Source: Thysanoteuthis rhombus
Lineage: Eukaryota; Mollusca; Cephalopoda; Oegopsida; Thysanoteuthidae
Assembly: GCA_963457665.1 (NCBI GenBank)
Contig: OY735206.1
Location: 26,384,210 to 26,448,209, forward strand
Length of the DNA stretch: 64,000 bases
Reading direction: 5' to 3'
Part shown: piece after piece, positions 34,005 to 48,099 of the stretch
Layout of the letters: every line of letters starts with the position of its first letter
How positions within the stretch are numbered: the stretch's first letter is position 1
Program-made: the position numbers and the translations under genes
The notes under the pieces: generated by a model
Seen by the model: the letters and a program-made list of their open reading frames with translations, nothing else
What the model was told of the DNA's origin: nothing
Databases searched by the model: none

Positions 34005-35980
34005 ACTCATATAGGAGTGTTTCCGCTAGTTAATGCAGAATTCGGACTCCCTGAGTGGTCAAGACCCTTCAAAATAGTCGACAGAAGGATCTTATTGATC
34101 AAGTAATTTTCCAACTCTCTGTTGATTGTCTTCAACATTGAAGGCTGCCAAAAGACCCTAGCCTCGTTTACTATTGAGTGACTAACCTGGGTTTTCACTG
34201 CTTTAGAATTTACGATGGTTTTACCGCCGATGAGACTTTTAATTAACATTTCCTATGTTATGTCTTCATATTTTTCACAGGAACAAATTTTCTTTAAAAT
34301 ATAGTAGGCTTTTTTCCCTTCCAATGTCTATTCATACATTTTCCATCTTTGACGTTTTCATTATTTTTTGTCTTTCCTTCACTTTCTTTCCATTCATCCC
34401 ATCTTCCTCGTCTTTTTTTTTAAAGATAATTTTCTTTTCATTGATTCTTTTTTATTCTTTTGTCCTTCTTTCCATTGATATTCATTTTCATTTGTACATT
34501 TTTTCTTCGTTTCTTTCGTTTTTGTTTTTTGTTTTTTTTTTTTTCATTTTTCTCCTTGTAAAACAACAATAACAATTTAAGACTTCCGGTTACGACTGAA
34601 GGGTGAAAAGTTTCAAATGATGAATTGAGAGTGAAGGTAAAAGACAGAGAGTCAAGATTCCTATTCCCACATCATTAATCAACGGAAGAGAGGAGAATTG
34701 ACGAAGAGTGGGAAAGAGGGATAAATCGAAGGGAAAAGGTGAGAGGTGAATAGATAAATGAAGAGAGGTAGGAGGATTCTGAATGTATTGACATAGCGTT
34801 CAATTGATAACTAATTTGCTTTAAATTATATCTAGAATTATCTTGATCTTAGCGATGTTTATGAAGAAAAATATCCAGACAATAATTTGTTAGGCCCCCT
34901 TCCAATTGCCAAAGATCTTGATAAAAATTTTTCATAACATACAAAGCATTTTTAGAAAATTATATGCTTCTGTCAGGTTGAGTTCGACCTTCAAGCAGCT
35001 CGTCATGTATTTCTAGATATAATTCATTGTATCTCCTTCTAAGTTCCATTCTGTTTGTCACCGTTTTTTTCCCCTAAAATCATTCAGCATTTCATTCAGA
35101 CCACTTTTGAATCGGTTACGAGTATTCATAAGAGGGTGAAGTTGGCAGGAAGAGAAGTATTCTTTTTTTTTTTTATTTGGGTCACACTACCTAATGTAGT
35201 AACTTTTAATCAATTCTTGAAAGAAGAGAGAAATATATAAGAGCTAAATAGAAAAAAGTGTAAGAAAAAATATTGAGAGAGGTAAAGCATATTATACAGT
35301 GTTCATAGATAATGTATACACTTCATACATATTCCAATAATTTTTTATCTTCTAATGAATTAATTTGCATTCTGGACAATATTTTCTTTTTATTTCTGAC
35401 GCATTAATTATATATTTTTGTTTTGTAAGTTTTAATGGAAAGTAACTTCGAAAAATCAATTCGAAACTAATTATTTCATGGCAAACAACAGTTGACAAAT
35501 ATAGCTGCATTGTATAAACAACGTCGCAGGTTTTTTACTGATTCTGATTTTCTCTTGTTCAGTTCGGCTTTTTCTCCTCCCCAAATTTTCCCTCCTCTTC
35601 ATTCCTTTTCTGCTTTCTCTATTCAATTTCCAGGATTTAATATCTATTCTTTTTTTTCTTCTTTATTTTTTCAGTTTTTTTCTATTTTTTTTTTTTTTTT
35701 TTGTGAACTGTTTACGATTTGTTTATAGCACGATCGAATCAAAACAATAGTTCGTTCTTTTTCCATAAAGAAAAAAATACTCAAGATTTAAAACAAAATT
35801 TGGAAAAAAAGAGAAATTATTTGAAAAACAGAACATCTGGTTACACCCACAAGGATATATAAGCCTGATTCAGATATCGGGGAAAGTATCAAGGTGTTTT
35901 AAATGTATTCAGAACCAGTTGAGTGACCTTGTTTAAACTTGAAACAAAATCAGAGGGTACCTCACAGCACCAGCATCTTT
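34005..35980. other. Unrecognised sequence, T-rich in parts
   Basis: Pyrimidine-rich tracts at about 34310-34560 and 35560-35705 give Phe/Ser-rich spurious frames. No gene or known repeat is seen. Confidence 0.4.
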
Positions 35981-35982
35981 AT

Positions 35983-36120
<138 letters not shown>

Positions 36121-39100
36121 CAGTTGCGGTAGCAGTGGTAGTCTGTCAGCAGTGAGATTCCACCGAGAGACATGGTGTATTACGTGATCGTTGCATTGAG
36201 TGCATCAAAACCGTCTTAAACTTATTTGACCTGTTGCGGTGCTAAGTCAGATAAATCAGTATCATCACCAGCAGCAGCAATTACAGGTCCAATACTTCCA
36301 CTTGTGTCTCATATCCTCCTAACGCGTTGGCAATTCATTTGGTTTCAGGTTATTAAACCTTAGCTCTGTTATTCTTTATTCCTGCTATGTGTCCAGTACG
36401 CCTATATTTATGTCACTTAATTACGTTTATAATATATTTTTTTCACTTTGGTCTACCCTATTCCCCTATATTTGTATTTTCCTATGTTATCATTCCTAAT
36501 GATCCTCTTTTAATTACAGTTTGGGTCATTTCGAAACTCAGAATCAGTTAGGTAAATACATTAATTTTACAACAGAGAAATCTATGCGCGTATGTACTGC
36601 GATTACTCGAAAAATAGCCAATGCAGAAAGTTTATATTCGCCAGGTACATTAATCAGCACACGAACAAGTGCAGTTTTGAGTGCTAAGTATTTATGGACA
36701 AGTGATCCTCGAGCAATCTAATATGAATGAATACAAAATCGAAGATTATGAATTATTTTTTTTTTATGTATAGTTAATCAAATTGTCTTTTCATAGTTTC
36801 TCGGATTATATACTTCAGAGCCATAGTTTCGTACAACATACAGATCATTGTTTAACATGAATCATCATCATGGAAGTTGCCTTCACATGGCATAAAGTCC
36901 AGCCTCATCAAAGCATGCATCTTTTGAACGGTCACGTATACTAGTATTTATAATTTTGACAACCATTTGCAAGGAAAGGTCCCTCTATGCCTACTTATCA
37001 GACATTACCATATCACTCGATTAATACACTCGAAATTAATCGAATTTTCTGGAGTCAGCTTGACACAACAGTAGTGATTAATTATTGATTAATCATAGCA
37101 GCATATCATGTCATGAACATGTCAAAAACTGTCCCTGAGAGGCTAATCTAATCTGCAAAGAGAGATGGCTTCTCACTGATTATAACATATCCAATATCGA
37201 TTATAGATTATTTACATTAGCAAATGGAACCTCTTCGGATAAGAGGGTTTAGGACGAAATCTGACCCTTCTCAACAAGTTTGATAGCCATAGGTTTAACT
37301 TGATGTCATACCAAGATGCATGTCAAAAACTATCACTTGCTCGAGCTTATTGCAGCCGGTCGAGACGATTACCCTCTACTTCTCTTGCAGACTCATCGAG
37401 GGTTGTTATTGTTTTCGTTATTGTTGATGGGGTGTTGGTGATGTTAGTGGTGGTAGTAGCTACTTAAGAACAGCATCTCACACGTGTGAAGTATGGGATT
37501 CCATCATTTATTTTGAGGGATCGTATGCAATGAAATAATGCAGTTGAGTTTGACTTCAAAGCTTGCATTGCTTTGCTTACAAGTTCGACACTATGGGAAG
37601 CAAGGACTTCAAATTGTTTGGGGGTATTTCACATGGCTTGAGGCCGTCGTTGAATTAGTCTGAACATGACCAACCCAGGGTAGTTGTGGCTTTGATTTTT
37701 GAACTTTTGAACTGTTGCAGGATCATGACATGGAGAATACGGTCGCACCAAATCATACCAAGTAACCGTTAAAGACAGTGTATACGGAAGGATTTCCGGG
37801 ATTGTGCTTTGTATATTGTCAATGATGTACAGTATAGTAAAGTAGAGAGACAGGCTACTTAGCAACCAGAGAATTTGGTGCTGACGTCGATGCCTTTGCC
37901 GTCTTTGCTGAGGGGAAAAGGACTTTGGGAGGCTAAATTTAGCAGCAATGTAATTTGATACAGTCTTGTTACCTTGTACGTGAGAAATATTCCTCAATGC
38001 TACCATGTACAGAATCAATGAAACGCATAGAACTGATTTTGATTGTGATGCTAGAAGGCTGTATTTACCTTGGAAATCCTATCGTAAATGAAAAAAAAAA
38101 TAGACCTGAAAAGAACAAAAGGAAAAATTCATTCCAAATATGGTTGATGTTCAGCCTTATAGAGGATAGTTTTAAAAAAAAGAATATATATGAACATCCT
38201 TTGGACAGAGTGAATCAGGGTAAAGACTACACTACTTGAATAAGGATAGATCTTACTATAAATGACATGCAAGATCAGCATCAGTGTTTATCAGCTTGTC
38301 TGATAATCTAACGACAATATATTAATAATTGCTGCACAAATCTGAGACAGAATATATAGGCCTTCAATTTTTTTAATAAATATCCAATGTTTGATGGGTT
38401 AGTCTTCGGTAGGAAGATTTCCGGTGACACGTCTGTTGTCAGTCTCTTAACTGTGGTATATGATTGGATATCACGAACTGGAAAATGAAAATTGGGCGTA
38501 AAAACTCAGTGGACATATGTTTTGTGAAAAAATCGTTTGTACATAACAAAACAAATTGAAAAATGATCAACACCAAGAGTTTTTTAAGAAAAATTACAAT
38601 TACTGATTACCGTAGAATCGCAACCTGGATTAATTTGTGATTAAAAAGTTTAACATTCATGTTAACTCTTGAACTGGAAGATCTTCAGTTGTATGGAAGT
38701 ACGGCTTTGAATTATTTCTCTTACAGCCAACGTGATATAAATTATCCGGGGGATTATTTCCATTTTGGACATATTCAGAAAAATTGCTATGTTTTTGTTT
38801 TTTTTTAACTATTTCAGAGGATCGTACAATAAACACAGAGTAAGTTTCCAGTTCAGTTTTATGGTTTCATTGTAAATTACAATCTGGAACTAAAATATTT
38901 TTTAGAAACTTACTCTTGTTGAGAAGAGACGAAGAGAAATTGAAAACGGAAAAAAGATTAGTACGTAGTCGTAATCTTAATGTAACTAATTGTACTAATT
39001 TCAATGTAAAACTGCAAAATATTATCGATGGTGTCAAATTCATTTCACGGAAAGAATCAATCATACGTACTTGAAAAAAAATGGGTACACATAAAATGAT

Positions 39101-39290
39101 GATAACATTGATTCATTCGAAGATGAGCACCAATAAGAGTAAAGATCTGTTCAGAAATTCTTCAAAAAGTCTCATATTCATATAATGGATCTTGATATTT
39201 CTTAGGAGATGAATAATACTGCTGTTCATGAAGCTCTGTTCTGAAGTTCTCACCACGGTATATATGGTTGCTGGTGGTGATACTGTTGAT
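36121..39290. other. Unrecognised sequence, about 3.2 kb
   Basis: The longest non-repetitive open frame here is minus 38018-37629 (129 codons, with QQRRQRHRRQHQ followed by a hydrophobic LLSSLSLYFTILYIIDNI stretch), without a recognised domain. A phrase GCATGTCAAAAACTATCACT at 37318 has a relative at 37117 (CATGTCAAAAACTGTCCCT). Nothing else supports a gene. Confidence 0.35.
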
Positions 39291-39293
39291 ATC

Positions 39294-39294
39294 A

Positions 39295-39346
<52 letters not shown>

Positions 39347-39383
39347 GTATATACATATATATATATGTATATATATATATATG

Positions 39384-39456
<73 letters not shown>
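39294..39456. repeat. (TA)n microsatellite with TATG interruptions, about 160 bp
   Basis: Long TA tract. The Ile/Tyr open frames across it on both strands are artefacts. Confidence 0.97.
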
Positions 39457-39458
<2 letters not shown>

Positions 39459-40005
39459 GTTTTGCATAAATACCAACATATATGTGAATTCACTTCTAGT
39501 TTAATCCGAATTAATATTTACGTAAATACATGTAAAATACTTTTATCCAAACCTTCATCGATACAAAGATATTTTCAAAGCAAATTAAAATTATCGTGTA
39601 TCTATAGGTATTGCCATATTGATGAATTTGACAGGGATAGTCACAGAAACCTATCCTGTTTTTTGATATATCCGAACCAGGACAATCGAGTGACAGCTGA
39701 AAAACTCCGAAATTAAGAATAAAATTACAAATAAAACTAAATTACTTGCAATAAAAGCGGTAATTACATGTTAAACTGTTGTATTACAAGACGTTGAAAT
39801 AACAGTCTGATTAAAAGTGGCTGGCATGACGCACAGTCATAGATATTTTGGGACTGTATATAAAAATATCAAAACTAAATCTCTTTACCGTTACAAGTTG
39901 GAAAATCGACATGGCTATATATCGAGTAAGCTTAACAACTTTGAACACTAAACATTGAAAAACTTTTTAATCGATTCTTTCTGTGTGTTGCTTCAGTCAC
40001 CTATT
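39457..40005. other. Unrecognised AT-rich sequence
   Basis: No supported feature. Confidence 0.35.
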
Positions 40006-40440
40006 TCCCCAGTATCTGCCAACGTAATTTATGTAATTTTTATAAGTGTTTTTTTTTCCTTACTCCCCCAATTTGTTTATTATTGTGTAGTGTATAAATG
40101 ATTTCTTGTTTACATCAGTTGTTTACCATGTAATCGTTTAGGGTTTTTTAAAAACAAAACACTTACATTAACACTCGCACCGCAGCAGTTTTGATCAAAT
40201 ACCACCTCCTTTTATTATATGATTTATGCCACACATTTAATTAGTCGCTTTATACAAGGTTTTATGTGTATCTTACATTGATATCATTTTAGCTTTTATT
40301 TTTTGAAGCGAGTCTTATTTACGTAAGTCACCATAAGAACCTTTTTAACAATGAGGGATCAATAAGTATAACAACAGACATAACTTGCTCTTCGTGTCAT
40401 TTTTATTGGAAGTTCACCCATGTGAATATTAAATCCGATG
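40005..40440 (+). repeat. Unclassified dispersed repeat, copy 1 (about 430 bp)
   Basis: This block aligns by eye with 51140-51575 in the same orientation. Shared landmarks in order are CATTAACACTCGCACCGCAG CAG / CATCAACATTGCACCCCAGC AG (40172 and 51299), TTAATTAGTC-like, TATACAAGGTTTTATGTGTA, TTACGTAAGTCACC and CAATGAGGGATCAATAAGTA (40359). Non-coding. An AATAA-type signal near the end of copy 2 (CAGTAAATAAAA) would suit a retroelement 3' end or LTR, but no polymerase sequence is attached. Orientation is assigned arbitrarily. Confidence 0.6.
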
Positions 40441-40744
40441 TACAATGTTTACGGGAGGTTTTGATTTTCACGCTTGAACTTTGAATATTTCAACTGATCT
40501 TGGAATCTCTTACTGGATGATTGAAACTTTCTGTACACAAAATCATTACTTGCGCTTACTAGTTTCACTCATTATCCGAATGATGATATCAATTGCGTTT
40601 TGCAACCTTATTGAACCGTTTTTGCGTGAGGGAAAGTTGGGAGGGGGAGATTGACCGAGAGAAAAATTTACTGATACCTTTTTTTAAGACAAAATTGATT
40701 GAAAAATTTTGAGACGCAGTTTTTGGAATTTTAGGTGCCGGGTA

Positions 40745-40860
40745 TCCACATAATTAAGAATATTGTGAATGGCCCTAGCAAGCCGAGTTCAAATCCCTAT
40801 GTACACCGTTTTCCACTAATATCCCTAGGTAAGGCTAACCTTCTGACCGTTCTTAATACA
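40745..40860 (+). mobile_element. Possible tRNA-derived SINE-like copy
   Basis: A good B-box-like GAGTTCAAATCCC is at about 40788-40800, preceded by GTGAATGGCCCTAGCAAGCC, which could be the anticodon-arm part of a tRNA-like head. The A box is not clear. Confidence 0.4.
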
Positions 40861-42050
40861 GGCCATGTTCACTTCAAATGCATGCTATTAGGGAATACAT
40901 GAACCTATCTCCCCCGCAAGCAATGGCTGATATAGCCTAGGATGAAATGAATGACACCGCTCTGGGTCTCTCTCGCCATTAAGCCCATTCCTCATATTGC
41001 AAACTTAAGCAGAGACGGGGAAACGTGATATGCGGTGCCCAAACACAAGTGGTTGGAGGTAGAGACGCTTTATGTTTTGTGAATTTTCCTCTACTAACGA
41101 AGGTATACGGTAAAGGCAAAAGTTTCTGGTGTGAACTTTAGAAAATCGAGGCATATACACATTTATAATTGATATCTATCAAATTATGCTTAATCGTGTC
41201 GTGGGTGTGGTCTTCTAACGCTAAAAAAATTCATATTATTTGATAATAACTGTTTCTTCACCTTATGCCATTTCGGATAGTGGGGAAACTTGTATCAATC
41301 TTTCTGTAAAATCATGATGGCATAAAGCAACCATTTTGTAAAAGCTAATATAACCCAAGTCAGTCTCTGTTGAATTCACTTGCAATGACCTGAAGGGATA
41401 GCAAGCCTCGGCATGAACAAGAGCAAGGCTTGTAGATTATTTTCTATAGAAGAATATGATTATATTTTTTGCAAAATGCTGTTTTATTTCCTCTGAAATC
41501 TTTTCGGTGAAACAAAAGGATCGCTTACGGATATTCAACAAATATAACTTGATATTATTCAAAAAATCATAAGCATTGTCAACCACGATTAAATTTTGAC
41601 TCATATGTTTTTTTATCTTATCTCAGTTTCTTCTCATGGCACATCGCAGTTCATGAGAGTGTGGATCGGAAATTGAGAACAAGCCCCTGGGGCAACTTAA
41701 ATTTGAATTTTTTTTATCCTTTGGGACCTGTTTTCCCATTACAATTGTCTTAAAAGCTAGTCACAATTGGCAACCGGTTGCAGTAATTCAAACTGCGCAA
41801 AAAAGGGTTTAGTTCCTTTTTTTCTTTCAGCACACTTCATACGCTGCCAAACTTGATATTCATTAGTACAGGTTGAATCATTTTTAATCCGGCAGGCTAT
41901 AGTTTGCTGACTCCCATTGTCCGGCATGATTTGAATATAACGTGATTAGTTCCATATTCTTCCACTAGGGCGGCGCTGTTAGCAGTTCTAAGATATCGAG
42001 CCTCACTCTGCAGTCGAGTGTTTTCGTAACACTGTCTGGTTTCAGCAGAA
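40860..42050. other. Unrecognised sequence
   Basis: No supported feature. Confidence 0.35.
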
Positions 42051-42270
42051 TATGGTTCTAGAGCTAAAAAGTGTGAGCATAAAACATTATCTATCTTTGA
42101 AAGGGTGCAGTTACTGACAGATTACACAAAAGAACGTCCGTGGAGATTTGATGTGAGTATGTTGAAATCAGAGTGCCTACTGTGTATGACTTGGAAAACA
42201 AAAAACGCATTGTTTTTCAAGTTTTCGATCAAAATGAGTCTCGAATGATGACTAGTTAGCCAATGACCAC
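42050..42270 (+). mobile_element. pogo/Tigger-like DNA transposon remnant (helix-turn-helix region)
   Basis: One frame at about 42160-42250 reads VPTVYDLENKKRIVFQVFDQ then NESRMM. This resembles the second DNA-binding helix region of pogo/Tigger/jerky proteins (G...TVYDIKKQKDKLLKF...DS). Shortly before, near 42055-42110, another frame reads MVLELKSVSIKHYLSLKGC, which could be the start of the first helix region. No DDE catalytic part and no terminal inverted repeats were found. This rests on one good motif. Confidence 0.4.
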
Positions 42271-43935
42271 GTGTTCAGTTTGCCGGATTGCTGAGGTTCA
42301 GTCCGTAGCATTTGTTGTAATAGTATTTGAATATGTTTAATTGAGCTTTATCAATTATACTAAATAATTCATTCATGCACCTAAAGAATGATACAATTTT
42401 AATTATTATGCCGTTTGATTGTGCTAAAAAATACCAAAAACTTTATGTTTCTCTGCAGTTCTCATTTAACCAGAACGAACCCAAATCATTCAGCAAATAA
42501 ATAAGGAAACACACTCTATCATTAGCAATGTATAGTTAATTACATTGACAAATGTTATAGACAGGAAATATTGACCTTTCTGTGGGGTATCATATGAGTA
42601 GATTATCAATTTTCACCTGATGTCTGGAGAATTCTGTGTAGAATATTAGCTTTTTAAGCACATTTGCTCATTGCAGCTGCAGGACTGAAGGAGACAAATG
42701 GACGCAAGACTCATAAGGGGATTCAAAATCGAACCTTTATTCCTCATTTTGGGCCGACAGAAAATACACCAATAGTCTTTTACTTTATATCAAACCAAAT
42801 CCTTGCTCATGTAGAGAAAGTGCTAGCAAGCTTATCGAAAGTGAGAGAGAGAGGGGGGAGAGGGAGAGTGTTTCTTAAAGTCCTTCTACTACCAGCAGCT
42901 CGTAAATCCTTTTACTCTCAGCCTGCCTACTTCGTCAGCCCTTGACTTACCTCTGGTCCGTCTAACTTATAGGCAAGGGTTTCTTCCCGATATCTCTTTT
43001 ACTGGATCATTTGTCCTTTTCTTTTACATGACATCGGAACTTAATGATAATCTCACCTTTTATTTTCTATCTACTCCCTGCTTTCTCTAGTCTCTCAAAC
43101 AACGAAACTCACAGTGTATATGTCTTGCTTTTGCTGTTAGAAACCTTATGGATCCTCTTTTCTCTGTCAACCCTTTTGAACTTTCTTTCTCTGAATGTCT
43201 TTTTAATTAGGTTGTGGTAAATGGCTATCTATCTGCAGGGGTTCCATACTAACACAGTTCATCTTCTTACGATGTTTCTATAATCCTTTTGGCATCTGAA
43301 AAGAGCTACTCTGTAATCTTTGACCAAGTATTTAGGTATAAATCTATTTATATCCTCACCAAAAATTATTTCAGAAAAATACTTTAAAAAATTTCATTTA
43401 AGAAGTCCCATCAGCCTCCATATTGTACTAATTGGGGGGGGGTCTATGTCAATCAAAAAACGCTAAACAGCTACTACTGCTGCTACTGCTGATGCTACTG
43501 CTGATGCTACTGCTGATTTTTTTTTACCTTTCGATAATAAACAACGTTCTCCTGATTTGAACAATTATTAGAATAGGATTTTGGATGATCGAACATGTCT
43601 GAAGCTGTTTGCGAAGTTTGATGGATATTCCTTGCTGAGTGATGTCCCGTCAGTTGGTAGACAGGTTGAAATTACCAGCGATCGGATCAGGACATTACTT
43701 TAGACTTGTCTTCGTTATTCGATGTTGGGTGCTGCAAAAATATTTTTATTATACAAATTAATTACTTAATATCATTTGCACCAGTCTGTTTATGTTAGTC
43801 ATATCCACGTTGACGGCTTCTTCAGACGTTTTATGATTTTCAAGTAAAACCATAAATAAGAGGACCTGCTACTGAGTCACACTCCATTTCTACTTCAATT
43901 CCTACTTGAGACGAATACTGCAACTTTTGTATCGT
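42270..43935. other. Unrecognised sequence with a 12-bp minisatellite patch
   Basis: A short array of the unit GCTACTGCTGAT (about three and a half copies) is at 43478-43518. The frame 42664-42945 (93 codons, GERGGRG in the middle) has no known domain. Nothing else is recognised. Confidence 0.4.
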
Positions 43936-43937
43936 AC

Positions 43938-44695
<758 letters not shown>

Positions 44696-44699
44696 GGAT

Positions 44700-44825
44700 T
44701 TCTTATTTTTAGCAAAGGCAGACTTAATATAGTAATCCCTGAGGTACCTAGGGGAGATTGAACCCAAAGGTCCGATATCGAAAACGTATTACATTGACCA
44801 CTGCATGTACTTAAGACGATGAATG
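44700..44825 (-). mobile_element. Possible tRNA-derived SINE-like copy
   Basis: The minus strand reads TGCAGTGGTCAATGTAATAC (A-box region) and, about 30 bp on, TTTGGGTTCAATCTCCCC (B box at about 44754-44771). The order and spacing fit a tRNA-like head; stems are not intact. Confidence 0.55.
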
Positions 44826-44869
44826 TCCGTAAAATAATCAAAGAAACACTCACAATACGTTGCCAAACT

Positions 44870-45205
44870 TTTAGTTGAGTAATCTCAATTTCAAAAAAAT
44901 CCTATTAGTCCTGAAAAAATGGATATAGGGCCAACGAATCCTTATAGTTGACTACCTATGGAGCAAAAATAGGGTATCTAATCGTAGCATTAATCAAATA
45001 CTCAGATCGATGGAAAGTTCACAAAAGATATTCATCAACAGCTTACAGAAAGATCACAAGGCAAAACAGTAAATATGAGAAACATAGGAGTCATAGATTT
45101 CGTAGAAGCTAGCAAATTCATAAAGTAATGAGCTGGTCATTGTACTAGACAACTCCAGGAAGTACTGGCTCTGTGACGCCCATGATAGAGAAGACTGATG
45201 AAGTC
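44870..45205 (+). mobile_element. RTE-like LINE 3' end fragment
   Basis: The end of the copy, at about 45148-45200, encodes SRKYWLCDAHDRED, the family's FRKYWLRDAHDREV block. The sequence before it gives scattered RTE C-terminal matches (KILLVLKKW near 44898, with several stops). It is a short 5'-truncated and decayed piece. Confidence 0.7.
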
Positions 45206-45210
45206 TCAAT

Positions 45211-45570
45211 TATTTACGCTTAATAAATTACTTTATTTAAGACTCGTGGTCAGCATCATTCTTTGAAAGTTCTACAACCTAAACCAGAACATAACTGAGG
45301 TTGAGGTGAATCCAGAAAGGCCATGCAACTCCTTTCAAAAGGAAGAAATGTTCTCATAAAGTTGAGTATGTTGCGTATCAATCCGATCAGTGTAACAGAA
45401 TTGCCCAATACAACGATGGTATGAGGAATTGCTTGCACAGGCTAAGGTCAGTTAGTCAGTTATCGAGAGGGAAGTCCTTTCACCTATATTTACGTTAAAT
45501 AAATTACTAAATTCAATACCCCTGGTTGATGTTATGATTTGAATGTTTTACGACCTCAATCAGCACGTAA
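45211..45570. repeat. Direct repeat pair, 275 bp apart
   Basis: The block at 45211-45295 (TATTTACGCTTAATAAATTA CT ... TTCTACAACCTAAACCAGAA CATAAC) is repeated at 45486-45570 (TATTTACGTTAAATAAATTA CT ... TTTTACGACCTCAATCAGCA CGTAAC). The first copy begins just after the RTE 3' end. Confidence 0.6.
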
Positions 45571-45574
45571 CAGC

Positions 45575-45938
45575 AATAAAAGTAATCGAAATTACCTTTA
45601 ATTTACAGCAATCCTTCAGCTACTGCTAGGAAACCAAATTTGGATACCTGGCTAAATTTTTCCAGACGATCCTTGATTTCGTAGACAACTCAAATGACAA
45701 TATGAACAAAAAACTGTTTCACAAGAAACAAAGTAGTTAGCAGTAGATTAAAACTATTAGCATTAAGGCCAAATACGGTTCCCAATATTTTTGAGGCTTC
45801 AGAAGTTTTCGTCGCTCCTAGTTTGAAATTCTATTTCGAAGATTGACTTCATTTGGTATAACGCCATTACACTTCAAGTTATAGCAGTACTGTTCACGTT
45901 GGGTGCTTTAAGAGGAACTTACTGGTTTTAAGAAGTAT
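45575..45938. other. Unrecognised sequence
   Basis: No supported feature. Confidence 0.35.
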
Positions 45939-45939
45939 C

Positions 45940-45981
<42 letters not shown>

Positions 45982-46003
45982 ATGTATGTGTGTGTGTGTG
46001 TGT
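45940..46003. repeat. (TA)n(TG)n microsatellite
   Basis: TA run passing into TG and TATG repeats. Confidence 0.95.
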
Positions 46004-47618
46004 CGATTTTGTATTTACAATGTTACTCTTGGTACCATGGACTTTTATGTGGACAGTAATTGTTATATCCACTCCGGAATTGAGATCTTCATTTTTTATT
46101 TTTAATAGCTGCTAGAATTATTCCGCTGCCCATCTCAGAACATAAATCGACCATAACGGTCAGTACCTCTGAGGTTATCACCTACTTGCCTACTAGATGA
46201 TTTCATCGACATGGACAGACTTTATTGATTACTATTCCTTCATTTTTACTTGGTTTAGTTGCGTATCATTGTAACCTAACAAGGGCTGCAAGTGGAAACC
46301 GTGGATCAAAAATAAAAGAATAAGAATAGATTCGAAATCATGAACCTCTTGCCCCAGGGAAGACTTTTTTAACGAACCATTCCCACTGCTGTAAATGGTT
46401 TACACAAGGACTAATAGTTACAATTTTTTTAAGCTGAACAGTTAGTTAGTGTAGTGAATGCTTTACGATGTATTCTTGAGCCAGAATAAGTTTCATTTAG
46501 TAAATAATCACAGATGTAGATGGAAAATACAAAACTTGACTCAAGTGGTCATCATTCAGTTTAACAGAGAACTCCTTTGTAGCTTTGCTGATGCAGTCTA
46601 AATCAATGCAGATGACATTACGTTTGGAATTCACTTGGATGCCGTAGATGTCGAAAGGACATCAACCCTGGCTTTTAAGGGGATTCATATGGTTTGTTAA
46701 TCAGTGCAATCCTTTTCATAAACTGGTAACGTTTGAAAGGCTACAGTCCAGTCTGCCATGTTATTTCACCCATAGTTTGGAGAGACGGGGATTGATTCAT
46801 GTCTCATCCCCGAGAATCAGTGGAAAGGCAACGTTAACAGCATCGACTGGACTTTGCACCTCCTTCGCTGAAAGCTATCAAATTACATGTAGGTCTGAAG
46901 TATGCCGTGATTGGATTCCCTGACAAGATAACGAGTTGGTAAATTTTGCATGTTTTCCTCTTGATGTCAACAGCAGTTTTAGAGATTCATCAGACATTTA
47001 TAATTCGTTTAAGAATCTGACTCAAATGGCATTCTTCCCAGCCGATAATTAGTTTTTCAGTCTTGTTCAAGTAATGGGTACTAAATAAACCACGTTTAGA
47101 AAGGAAAAAAAATTGCTCATTTACTTTATGGAACAAAAGTGTTGCTAGAAGATAAGGAAGAAGACCCAACAGTTTACTTTTCCGTCTCTTACGATGGGCA
47201 GAGAGAAAGATTAGACACTCAGGAATGTTGTTGATATAATAATTGCTGCTCTCTAAATGTGGCTGTGGAAATTAAATGTCTAACCACAAAGCAAACGCAA
47301 ATAAAAGCAGAAAACAGCTACGTTGATCGTTGGCTGACGAAACGAATTACAAAAACGAAGGAAATATTTCCGACGGTTTTTGAGGTAAGGCAGAACATTT
47401 ACATTCGTGACACTGATTGTTTCCAAAGAAATGAGAAAACATAAAACAATTGAAAAAATATGCAGTTATTCCCTGTAATTGTAGCACAAGAGGGCTGCAA
47501 ATTCGCTAAATCCAAGAACATATTTTGCTGATCAAGACAGAACCCTCAATGCTCGAAACTGCAAATGAAAAACACGTGAATGGTAAGAGATGACCAAAAT
47601 AGATAAACTGCAACAGCG

Positions 47619-47620
<2 letters not shown>
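46004..47620. other. Unrecognised sequence, about 1.6 kb
   Basis: The plus frame 46648-46923 (91 codons, no known domain) is the largest here. A GAGACGGGGATTGATTCATG phrase near 46783 resembles a degenerate tRNA B box on either reading, but no head can be built. No gene is supported. Confidence 0.35.

Positions 47621-47621
<1 letters not shown>

Positions 47622-47697
<76 letters not shown>
47622..47697. repeat. (TA)n microsatellite, about 76 bp
   Basis: Perfect TA run. Confidence 0.97.
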
Positions 47698-47699
<2 letters not shown>

Positions 47700-48099
47700 A
47701 AAAATCCTGATTGAAAAAAAAGACGGCGAATTTAATTATTTTCATATTTTTGTCAAATGTAATTAATTTCCAAGGGTAATTTTTTTTCAAGTTTTTCTCT
47801 AGATTCAAATGATATATTCAGGACATTTTTTAAAGTTAATTCAGAATAAGATGCAGTTTCGTCCATAAATGAGTACATCTCTGTCATTTTTAAAAGCATT
47901 TTTTCTCAACTAAACATTGCAAAAATTTGCACAATCGAAACGGACATCACTTATGATCAAATTCCACTTCATCAAAACTCTGCTGCAAAGAATATATGTC
48001 ACCATCCGAAACTGAGTACAAAAAAAAAATCAATATTTAGTTTCAACACATTTCTACTATTGCTTATAGTTTTGACAACATTCACTCTTTCATAAACAG

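Noticed and set aside
37629-38018. 129-codon minus-strand open frame as a host gene
   Set aside because: No domain, no splice signals around it, and composition like the AT-rich background. It could only be revived by transcript evidence.
40005-40440. Solo LTR of an endogenous retroelement
   Set aside because: No clear TG..CA ends, primer-binding site or attached gag/pol sequence could be seen, so only 'unclassified repeat' is kept.
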